From Kiloniellaceae bacterium (lineage in GTDB: Bacteria; Pseudomonadota; Alphaproteobacteria; Kiloniellales; Kiloniellaceae): a stretch of DNA of 64,000 nt. Shown here piece after piece: positions 37,576 to 45,266 of the stretch (position 1 is its first letter; each line of letters starts with the position of its first letter). The notes under the pieces were generated by a model. That model had not been told where the DNA came from, did no database searches, and was given only the letters and a program-made list of their open reading frames with translations. A program made the translations under genes and the position numbers. The stretch covers positions 13,672 through 77,671 of the forward strand of contig JAJFGK010000154.1 in assembly GCA_021776195.1 (NCBI GenBank). The letters run 5' to 3'.

Positions 37576-38670
37576 ATGAGCCATCCACCGATCCAGGCAG
37601 AGGTTCTGCTCCCGACAAAGGAACTGCGCGACGACCTGCCCTTCTTCACCAAGACACTGGGCATGCGCCTGGAGGAGATCTATCCGGCCGACAATCCTAC
37701 GAGCGCCAGGCTCTCGGGTCACGGCCTGACCGTCAGAATCGATAAGAACGCGGCTACCTCGCCCGGTGTTTTGAGAATTCTGACCGACGATGTCGCGGGC
37801 TTTGCCAAGGGCCAAACCCAACTGACCGCGCCCAACGGCACGAGGATCGATATCGCGCCCCTGACCCCGGCAGTGGCCCGGCCCCAAACGCAACACGAAC
37901 TCGAGGTTCGCCGCCTTCGGGACGAAGCCCCCTGGGTCATCGGGCGGGCCGGCATGCACTATCGGGATCTGATTTCCTCGCGGCTGGGCGGCGCCATCAT
38001 CGCCAGCCATATCCGCATTCCCGGCGGCGGGCCTGTGCCCGACATGGTCCACTACCACACGGTCGGGTTTCAGCTGATCTTCTGCTACAGGGGCTGGGTC
38101 GAGGTGCTCTACGAAGATCAGGGCGACCTGCTGCGTTTGACCGCCGGCGATTGCGTCACCCAGCCGCCCGGCATCCGCCACCGGGTCTGCCATGCGTCCC
38201 CGGATATCGAGGTGATCGAAATCGGCGTGCCGGCCGAACATGTCACCACGATCGACCATGAGATGACCTTGCCGAACGGAAAGGGAGACCCGAACCGGGA
38301 ATGGCACGGGCAGCGGTTCCTTCACCATGTCGCGGCGACGGCCGATTGGCAGCCCTTCCGCATCCCCGGCTTCACCTGCCGGGACACGGGGATCGCCCAA
38401 GCCACCAAGGGCCTGGCCGGCGTTCAGGTCGCGCGCTACGAAAAGGGCGTCCCGCCGCGATGCCGGCACGATGCCGACATCCATTTCACCTTTGTCCTGG
38501 AAGGCAAGATGACCCTGACCCCCGAGGGTCGCCCGCCGGTCGATCTGGAACCGGGCGACGGGTTCGTCGTCCCCCCGGGTGTGGCGACCCGGTACAGCGA
38601 CTGCTCCGACGATCTGGAACTGTTGGAAGCAGCGTTGCGGGGCGACTTCACATCGAAAATCGTCACTTGA
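37576..38670 (+). CDS. VOC-like plus double-cupin fusion protein
   Basis: A 364-residue protein. Residues ~1-95 look like a glyoxalase/VOC half-unit (EVLLPTKELRDDLPFFTKTLGMRL). They are followed by two cupin domains: the first with DMVHYHTVGFQLIFCYRGW and PPGIRHRV, the second with ADIHFTFVLEGK and PPGVATRY. Double cupins with metal ligands of this type are often dioxygenases or isomerases. It is divergent from the GntR operon and shares its palindromic operator. The fusion suggests an enzyme acting on a small metabolite made by the oxidase or dehalogenase-like gene (inference). Confidence 0.75.
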   Translation: MSHPPIQAEVLLPTKELRDDLPFFTKTLGMRLEEIYPADNPTSARLSGHGLTVRIDKNAATSPGVLRILTDDVAGFAKGQTQLTAPNGTRIDIAPLTPAVARPQTQHELEVRRLRDEAPWVIGRAGMHYRDLISSRLGGAIIASHIRIPGGGPVPDMVHYHTVGFQLIFCYRGWVEVLYEDQGDLLRLTAGDCVTQPPGIRHRVCHASPDIEVIEIGVPAEHVTTIDHEMTLPNGKGDPNREWHGQRFLHHVAATADWQPFRIPGFTCRDTGIAQATKGLAGVQVARYEKGVPPRCRHDADIHFTFVLEGKMTLTPEGRPPVDLEPGDGFVVPPGVATRYSDCSDDLELLEAALRGDFTSKIVT

Positions 38671-39201
38671 AACGGCCGGTTGACGGTTCCAGCAACGCCA
38701 GCGACTTCGACCCGTGCTTCCCGCCTGCAGGGTTTCACCGGACAGGCCGGGTGCAGCCACGCAGGCCGCGAATTAACAACTGTTCCCCGATTGAAAGCCT
38801 GAACTCCTGACGTTGAGTTCGCGCCGATAGGCCGGCAATTCATCGCGTTACGTCAGCTTTACCCCCGCCTCCGGGCGGAGATCAGGAGGATTACTGACGG
38901 TGGAAAATGACCCTAGGCGGAAGTCGGTACCAGGGCATTGGAAACAGCCAAATGACCGTGAAGACATGCGCCGGACATACAACGTCCGGCTCAGTGATCA
39001 CATCGCGGCTACTACCAACAAAATAGATTGAAATCCAGAAGAAGAAGCGATTTTTATGGGTGCACTACAAGTGTCGCCGTGGAATCTGAAATGGACCGGC
39101 ACTTCGCCCAGATTGCCCACGGCATGGACAGACACGTGTGTCCAATCTTTAGAAGGGATGACGTTCTATCATGTGATTTGGATACGAAAGAGGAGGAGAC
39201 A
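38671..39201. other. 531-base non-coding stretch with insertion-sequence debris
   Basis: No convincing gene is visible. It contains a CCGGAC-ATACAAC-GTCCGG hairpin near 38975, a candidate IS21-type end (38898-38965), and a promoter-like pair TTGAAA (39028) with TTTTAT (39052). Base composition falls towards the right, into the unrecognised 691-residue gene. Confidence 0.5.
38898..38965. mobile_element. Possible IS21-family terminus remnant
   Basis: The words CGGTGGAAAATGACC and, 39 bases on, TTGGAAACAGCCAAATGACC resemble the spaced repeats in IS21-type ends, preceded by AGGAGGATTACTGA. No istA or istB coding sequence is present, so at most one end survives. The assignment is from memory of such ends and could be coincidence. 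Confidence 0.3.
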
Positions 39202-41277
39202 ATGGCAAGCGGAGGATTTCTTGAGCAGTGGGGTGTGTCGGCTCCAAGTGAAGCCGTGCTTTCAAGCGAACAAGGGCAGAATTTTCGGAAATCGTTCTTG
39301 GAAAAAATGAACCCTATTCGCGATGACCTTAATGTTCTTCGCAGCAACGCGCCGTACAATGTAAGTAATCACTACACCGGTAACGTGGACATCCTCTTTG
39401 GCAACTACAACAAAATAATGAAAGCTATCGATCCAGCCTATCCCGAAAAGCAAAAACCGAACATCGAGAAGACTCTAGCGACGCTGAAAAAGCTTAAAGC
39501 AGACATCAACGGCAAGCAGAAGGAAGCTGTAGCGGCTCACAAGGCCTGGGAAGATCTCACACCCGTCCTCGAACAAACCAGCGACCGACTCAACGACATG
39601 GAGATTTGGGGCTACGGTTCCGCGGTCAAGCTTAGCAGCGCAATGCTAGCCATTGAGACAGCCTATCAGGAACGACGCTACGCCGATGCCGTGACGGCCC
39701 TAAACCAGCTCACCGCAAATCTCGAACCCTACTACGAAGATTTTGTGCTCCAGTCCAACGCGCAGCCTCACTACGAAAAGACCCGTGGCCTATTCGACGA
39801 GAGGCTCGTCGATGCGGAAGAGTTCGATTCCAAGACGTCGGAGATGGAAGGGCTGCTGGATCAAATCAACACACAGGCAAAATCGATCTCAGAGCTCGCG
39901 GCGAAGAATCGTTTCAAAGAGGCACTCGATCTGCTCAGCGAAGCGATGAAGCTCGTCACCGCGTTCGAGGCAGCCATGCCGGAAGAGGTGCGCCCGACGC
40001 GCTATTTCGATGTAACCGCCAATGGCAAGACTTATCGTTTGAGCGAGGCGGCCTTCCAGGAAGCGCAAAGACAGGCGCTTGAAGAATTGCGCAAGATGGC
40101 CGAACTCATGCGCTCCTCCCACGAACACCTTGTCGAAATCGAAGATGATCTGCGTGGAACAGCCGAATTGCAGAACGCTCTGATCACAGCGTTCTGGGGC
40201 GTTGCCACGTTCGCCGTCGACAAGATTGACTCCCCCAGTCTGACTGCTCGCGTGCAATCGGAAGCTGCCCTTCAGGTTCTTGAAAAAACCATCGAGTCAG
40301 AAAACTTATCCGCCATCGATGATGCCACGAAGCGGGCACATCTGGCGCTCGCGGCCTACGATGAAGCAGTCGGTCTGTTTCAAGAAAAGTTTTTCGAGAT
40401 TGGGCAGAAGAATGTCGACAACTGGAAGCTTGCCCAAAGCGTCTACAACGCGGCGTTCGAAGTGGTGCTGACAGCCATTGTCACGGCATATTCAGGCGGC
40501 AACAAGTACATCGGTTCTGCAGTCGGCAAAGCAGGCGCTCAAACCCTTGAATCTCTGCCTGCTGAGCTGGTGCCGCATCTCATGGGAACATCGAAGAAAA
40601 CCGTCGCGCGATCTATCCGCGACGTGCATATCGATGTGCTCGTCGCCGGCGCAACAGGGGCCGCTTCGACTGGAATTGGCAAGCTAGGCGATTCAGGGTT
40701 GGGTTTGATCGCGTCCAAGACGGGACTCGCGAAATTGGCGGGCAAAAGCAAGGCTGTGGCAATTGTGGGAGAGTACCTTTCATCCGCTCTCAAGGAGGGA
40801 GGGTCCAAATCCCTGGAAGAACTGCTGAAAGCTGGGGCCAACTATGTCAAGTCGAACGGTAAGGCGCCGACGGAGAAAGAAATAGAGAAAATGAAATATA
40901 ATGTTGTCGAGGGTGTCGTCGTTGGTTTGATCGGTGACCTAGTTAAGAACTTCGATGGCGCTCTGACGTCTCATGTAAAAGATCGTGTTCCTCAACAGAT
41001 TGTCGAGCAAGGTACGAAGCATCACGACAAAACCAAACTCTCCCTTACTAACGAAGAACACGACAAACTTATTGGCGAAGTCCAAGGAAAATCTAATGAG
41101 TTCTTGCTGAAGAAATTTTATAAAGTTGCATGGGATAAGGTCACCGCGGATCCCGAAAAACTCAAGGTCCCTGAGCAGGTGATATCAGAGATCAACGCCC
41201 AAATCATGGCGGACCGTTACGTTGATGACGTCTTTGAAGAGGCTCTCAAGACAGTCATTGCCAAGAGGGAAGGCTGA
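39202..41277 (+). CDS. Unrecognised 691-residue helical protein, possible effector or toxin
   Basis: Function not recognised. ATG 39202 is preceded by AGGAGGAG (39191-39198). No signal peptide. Residues ~1-330 are highly charged and helical, with coiled-coil-like segments and two similar helical units (AYQERRYADAVTALNQLT and LAAKNRFKEALDLLSEAMKL). Residues ~430-560 are glycine/alanine-rich with hydrophobic stretches (EVVLTAIVTAYSGG, VAGATGAASTGIGKLG), like membrane-active or pre-toxin regions of polymorphic effectors. The C-terminal ~130 residues are charged. Codon use is visibly more AT-rich than neighbours and IS-like debris lies upstream, pointing to transfer. No secretion gene or clear immunity gene is adjacent. 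Confidence 0.75.
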   Translation: MASGGFLEQWGVSAPSEAVLSSEQGQNFRKSFLEKMNPIRDDLNVLRSNAPYNVSNHYTGNVDILFGNYNKIMKAIDPAYPEKQKPNIEKTLATLKKLKADINGKQKEAVAAHKAWEDLTPVLEQTSDRLNDMEIWGYGSAVKLSSAMLAIETAYQERRYADAVTALNQLTANLEPYYEDFVLQSNAQPHYEKTRGLFDERLVDAEEFDSKTSEMEGLLDQINTQAKSISELAAKNRFKEALDLLSEAMKLVTAFEAAMPEEVRPTRYFDVTANGKTYRLSEAAFQEAQRQALEELRKMAELMRSSHEHLVEIEDDLRGTAELQNALITAFWGVATFAVDKIDSPSLTARVQSEAALQVLEKTIESENLSAIDDATKRAHLALAAYDEAVGLFQEKFFEIGQKNVDNWKLAQSVYNAAFEVVLTAIVTAYSGGNKYIGSAVGKAGAQTLESLPAELVPHLMGTSKKTVARSIRDVHIDVLVAGATGAASTGIGKLGDSGLGLIASKTGLAKLAGKSKAVAIVGEYLSSALKEGGSKSLEELLKAGANYVKSNGKAPTEKEIEKMKYNVVEGVVVGLIGDLVKNFDGALTSHVKDRVPQQIVEQGTKHHDKTKLSLTNEEHDKLIGEVQGKSNEFLLKKFYKVAWDKVTADPEKLKVPEQVISEINAQIMADRYVDDVFEEALKTVIAKREG

Positions 41278-41976
41278 ACCGGCAGGCCGTCTCAATCGAC
41301 TAACGCGTCCTGGAGACCTCCGACGACAACCTCGTAACCATCACCTACGAGAAACAATGCGTGGGCTTCCTCAAGGCTACTGGCTAGGCGATGGGGCTGG
41401 CCCAACTCGGCACCTTGGACCTCAAGTTGATCGGCCCGGAGGGCCAGGAGGCAATCGCCAAGGGCAAGCCTGAATACGCCCCGAAGCCGGTGTGTTGGTG
41501 CGGGAGCGGGCCGGTCTGGGCGCGGCGGCAATAAATCTCAGCGCTCTCAAGCCGAGATTGCGGAACTGTGCAAGGGGATCCCGACGCCGCTAATGTGGAC
41601 AAGGCTTTTGGCGAAACTGCCGTCACTCTGAAACACCTCGACAGTGCGGTAAACCAACGCATGCGGCGATGGTCTGTTGCTGGCTTCGATACTCCTACGC
41701 AGGGCGACGCCAAGCACGACCACTCTACACCTTAGAGCCGACTTGCGAGCGGCAATATCCGCTTTCTTGGTCTGGAGGACTGCACTACCTCGCAGAGCCG
41801 ACGTCACTGGACGAGGCTGGCCAAGACCGGTCGTGACCCTGAACAGGCCGAACCGCTTGCGCGCCAGCTATGAGTATATGCAGGCCGCTCATCAGACCCA
41901 GTAGTCCAGGGGTCTTCCAGCGCGATCAAGCGTTACGATTTGATCGGTCGAGGACAATATGATTGGTCCGCGCGCC
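41278..41976. other. 699-base stretch with a possible decayed coding remnant
   Basis: In one plus-strand frame, 41307-41534 reads as a protein-like sequence (ETSDDNLVTITYEKQCVGF, then KPEYAPKPVCWCGSGP) interrupted by TAG at 41385. This could be a broken small gene, perhaps once linked to the gene upstream. From 41535 to 41976 nothing recognisable was found. Confidence 0.35.
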
Positions 41977-42609
41977 TCAGCGCCTGCTGAAAGCGAGCAA
42001 AATACCACCGGCCATCAGGGCCGAGCCGGTCAACCTGTTGACCCAGTCCATTGAAACCGCACGCGGGGCGACTCTCGAGAGGCTCCGCCCAACCGCGAGG
42101 TATGCCAAAACCGCTATAGCCTCCAGCAGCAAAAACGTGATCCCCATGATTGCGAACTGCGGGACGACCGGCATCTCGGGCAAGAGGAATTGAGGAAAGA
42201 ACGCCGTGAAGATCAGGATCGCCTTGGGATTGCCCAACGCAACCATGAACTCCTGGCGCGCGAGATAGAGGCGGTTGGGCGCTCGGCCGACCGCGCAGTC
42301 GCGGGTCACCCTTTGGGCTGGCGAGCGGAGGAGCTTTAGTCCGAGATAGACGAGGTAGGCGGCACCGCACCACTGGACGACCTGGAACGCGGTCTCCGAG
42401 GCAATCAGCAGCGCACCGAGCCCGACGGCAGAGGCCATCATCATGACCAGAAATGCAGCAAGGCGGCCCAGCGCGCCGCAAAGGCCGCTCACGTACCCAT
42501 GGTTCAACCCGTTGGACAAAGCGAGGACGTTGTTTGGGCCCGGCGCCATGTTGAGCGCGAATGATGCGGGCACGAAAATCAGGAGCACATCTAACGACAG
42601 AAAATCCAT
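41977..42609 (-). CDS. LysE/RhtB-family amino-acid exporter
   Basis: A 210-residue membrane protein starting at ATG 42609 (GGAGTTGGAGGG upstream). The N-terminus DVLLIFVPASFALNMAPGPNNVLALSNG carries the family motif with PGPN. GAAYLVYLGLKLLRSP and NPKAILIFTAFFPQFL are further signatures, and about six hydrophobic segments are seen. Members export amino acids such as threonine, homoserine lactone or lysine. It stands alone between two poorly coding gaps. Confidence 0.9.
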   Translation of the reverse strand: MDFLSLDVLLIFVPASFALNMAPGPNNVLALSNGLNHGYVSGLCGALGRLAAFLVMMMASAVGLGALLIASETAFQVVQWCGAAYLVYLGLKLLRSPAQRVTRDCAVGRAPNRLYLARQEFMVALGNPKAILIFTAFFPQFLLPEMPVVPQFAIMGITFLLLEAIAVLAYLAVGRSLSRVAPRAVSMDWVNRLTGSALMAGGILLAFSRR

Positions 42610-43222
42610 CCCTCCAACTCCAGAGTTACCTGCGCTAACGTGATCACCCGCTACGACGGCAAAGCGACGAAATTCACACGCCGTACAGCAGCGGTCAAAA
42701 GCCCCCGCTCCAATCAAGAAACTCCCACCCAACCTGTTGACCATGCATAGCGTGGATGGCCGCTGGGAGCGGGACCGCACCCACCACTTACTTGGAACTA
42801 CGGCCGTGGCTTCGGTTTGGACGCAGGCAGGATGAAATTCTTCGTCCGGAACTGGCTACAAATCTCCTATCTGGGCCTACGCCGGCCAGGGTGAGTTTGG
42901 GTCCCTAAGCAGCCCCCAGGGCCGATTTCGACCGCGCCGCCCCCCAAACCCCGGACGTGAACCCACAACTCCTCTGACGGGGGCAGATGGCCACGGCAGA
43001 AGTCTACCGTGCCGGGAAATAGAGCGCTGGTGTTTGACCATTCCGCGGCAAAGCTGTCGAAGAGGGGCGCGAAGGTAGCCAGCCAGGGGGCGGTATGCCA
43101 CGGCCCGGTTTGCCGAGCTTGCCATTCCCTCGACGCGGTGGCGAAACAATCCTCGGCGCCTAAGCGATGCTTGCGCTCGTGGGTCATGCTGGTCCATAGG
43201 ATGTGGTTCGAAGGGGAGCCAC
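42610..43222. other. 613-base stretch, nothing recognised
   Basis: Both strands were read. Only short frames without family features or good ribosome sites are present. Promoters for the divergent LysE and C26 genes must lie here, but no clear -35/-10 pair stands out. Confidence 0.5.
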
Positions 43223-43996
43223 ATGATGTCGAAACCATTGGTCGGCGTAATCGGGTCGGCGCATCTCGTCGAGGATCGCTTCGCCGTGCAGATGGTCGGA
43301 GAGAGAAATCTTCGCGCGGTCGCGGAGGTCGCCGGCGCGTTGCCCTTGATGTTCGCGGGCGCGCCGGACATTACCGATATCGGGGCGCTGCTGGCGAGTG
43401 TCGACGGCATCCTTCTGACCGGCGGACGTGCGAACGTTCATCCGACGCATTTCGGCGCCGAGCCCCATCCTCGTCATGAACCCTACGACGAGTGCCGGGA
43501 TGCGGTGGCTCTGGAGCTGACGAAGGCCTGTGTCGCGCGGGCCGTTCCGGTCTTCGGCGTCTGCCGGGGCATACAAGAGATGAGCGTGGCCTTTGGCGGG
43601 ACCCTGCATCCCGAGATTCGTGAGCTGCCCGGCCGGATGAACCACCGTGCCCCGCGGCTCGATAGCGGCGCGTTTCACCCCGATGACAATGTCGTCTTCG
43701 CCGATCGACACGACGTCAATCTGACGCCCGGTGGCGTCTTCGCGCGGCTCTTGGGCCGGGAGACGATCCGCGTCAATTCGCTCCACGGTCAGGGGGTTTC
43801 CCAGCCTGGCGAGCGCATCGTCATCGAAGGTCTGGCAGAGGATGGCACGATTGAAGCCATTCGAGTGGCCGACGCACCAGGCTTTGCGATCGGGGTGCAG
43901 TGGCATGCCGAGTACGATCCGCAAAGCAATCCGATCAACCGCGCCCTGTTTCAAGCCTTCGGTCAGGCGCTTTCCGAGTTCAAGAGCGCGAAATAG
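43223..43996 (+). CDS. Class-I glutamine amidotransferase-like hydrolase (peptidase C26, PuuD-like)
   Basis: A 257-residue cytoplasmic enzyme. GGGGAG (43213-43218) precedes the ATG pair at 43223/43226. The nucleophilic cysteine is in VFGVCRGIQEMSV, with VNSLHGQGV and the catalytic histidine in GVQWHAEYDP. VDGILLTGGRANVHPTHFG is typical of gamma-glutamyl-GABA hydrolases, which act in putrescine breakdown. Other puu genes are absent, but polyamine-type import (9.9-14.5 kb) exists in this genome. Other gamma-glutamyl amides are possible substrates. Confidence 0.9.
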   Translation: MMSKPLVGVIGSAHLVEDRFAVQMVGERNLRAVAEVAGALPLMFAGAPDITDIGALLASVDGILLTGGRANVHPTHFGAEPHPRHEPYDECRDAVALELTKACVARAVPVFGVCRGIQEMSVAFGGTLHPEIRELPGRMNHRAPRLDSGAFHPDDNVVFADRHDVNLTPGGVFARLLGRETIRVNSLHGQGVSQPGERIVIEGLAEDGTIEAIRVADAPGFAIGVQWHAEYDPQSNPINRALFQAFGQALSEFKSAK

Positions 43997-44296
43997 GCAC
44001 TCCGAGTCGCGTTTCGGCCACTTCCCCTCAATGCCAGACGCGAACCCTTGGCGTCCCTGGAGGGCACAATTGATCCAGAGCGGTAGTTCGGTCATCGAAG
44101 TATGTTCAGCCTGGATGGAGCAGAGCCCAATCCAGTCTAACTTCATCATGGCGAGCAACCCACCGAGGCGCGGTTCCGCCTCTGTAATCGCCGTTGCTTT
44201 TTCATATGCTCCGATGGATCTTGTCCGGGACAAGGCGCGTAGTTTCAGAAGTGGGTTGATCGGGACGCGCAATCTTTTTTGGGGATGAAGGATGCT

Positions 44297-45046
44297 ATGG
44301 TATCGGAACCTCGTTCACCACGTCTGGCCGTCTTGATCGACGCCGACAACGCATCCGCGAAGATCGCTGACGGTCTATTCGAGGAGATCGCCAAGATCGG
44401 AGAGGCCAGCGTCCGGCGGATCTATGGTGACTTTTCCGGCACGCGCTCGAAGGGATGGGCTGACATCCTGTCCACCCATGCAATCATCCCGCAGCAGCAA
44501 TTCGCTTATACGACCGGCAAGAACGCGTCCGATATCACCCTGGTTATCGACGCGATGGATCTGTTGCACAGCGGCCGGTTTGACGGCTTCTGCCTCGTGT
44601 CCTCCGATAGCGATTTCACCCGCCTCGCCGCGCGGATCAGAGAGGAAGGCGTGGATGTGTTCGGGTTCGGCGAGCAAAAGACCCCGGAGAGCTTTCGGCA
44701 AGCTTGCCGGCGTTTCATCTATACGGAGAACCTGCTGCCCGAGGTCCCGACCACTGACACCCGAGTAACCGCCAAGCCACTACAGTCTCTCTCCCACGCG
44801 GAGCGCATCTTGAACAAGGTCATCTCCGAGATTGAGAGCGAAGACGAATGGGTAACCTTGGCCCATATCGGCAAGCAACTCGCCAATCTGGCATCGGACT
44901 TCGACCCGCGAACCTATGGGTTCAAGAAACTGAGCGATCTGGTGCGCAAGATCGACACCCTTGAACTCAGTCAAACTGAAGCAGGACAATTGCGGGTGCG
45001 CCCGAGGCCTGTCAGCAGAGCAAAATCCCGACGAAACCCCGGCTGA
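44297..45046 (+). CDS. NYN-domain ribonuclease-like protein with OST-HTH (LOTUS) domain
   Basis: A 249-residue protein starting at ATG 44297 (or 44285). The NYN/PIN-like nuclease core has acidic metal-binding residues in LAVLIDADNAS, ASDITLVIDAMDLL and LVSSDSDFTRLA. The C-terminal ~75 residues (LNKVISEIESEDEWVTLAHIG, YGFKKLSDLVRKI) match the OST-HTH/LOTUS fold, an RNA-binding winged helix. Such LabA-like proteins are thought to process RNA, sometimes in defence or surface-regulation loci. No partner gene is adjacent. Confidence 0.88.
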   Translation: MVSEPRSPRLAVLIDADNASAKIADGLFEEIAKIGEASVRRIYGDFSGTRSKGWADILSTHAIIPQQQFAYTTGKNASDITLVIDAMDLLHSGRFDGFCLVSSDSDFTRLAARIREEGVDVFGFGEQKTPESFRQACRRFIYTENLLPEVPTTDTRVTAKPLQSLSHAERILNKVISEIESEDEWVTLAHIGKQLANLASDFDPRTYGFKKLSDLVRKIDTLELSQTEAGQLRVRPRPVSRAKSRRNPG

Positions 45047-45266
45047 TTTCTTCCCCCAATGATGTGGCATTGCGCGCGGACGCGCAGATCGAATGACCAT
45101 TCCTGGCTCACGGTGAGCCTGCCGACGGGCCTCCCCGATGGTCCGCTCTACGCCCGACTTCCACGGTCGCGGCAGCACGAGAAAGGGCGGCGCGGATCTC
45201 GCCATCGGGAGTCGAAATTGGCACTGCGGGGCGGCTGCGGGAGACGTTCGGTCCCTGTCTTGCCGA

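Noticed and set aside
42867..43238. Open frame of about 120 codons in the LysE/C26 gap
   Set aside because: No ribosome site, no family motif and unusual composition; it also overlaps the start of the C26 gene on the other strand.
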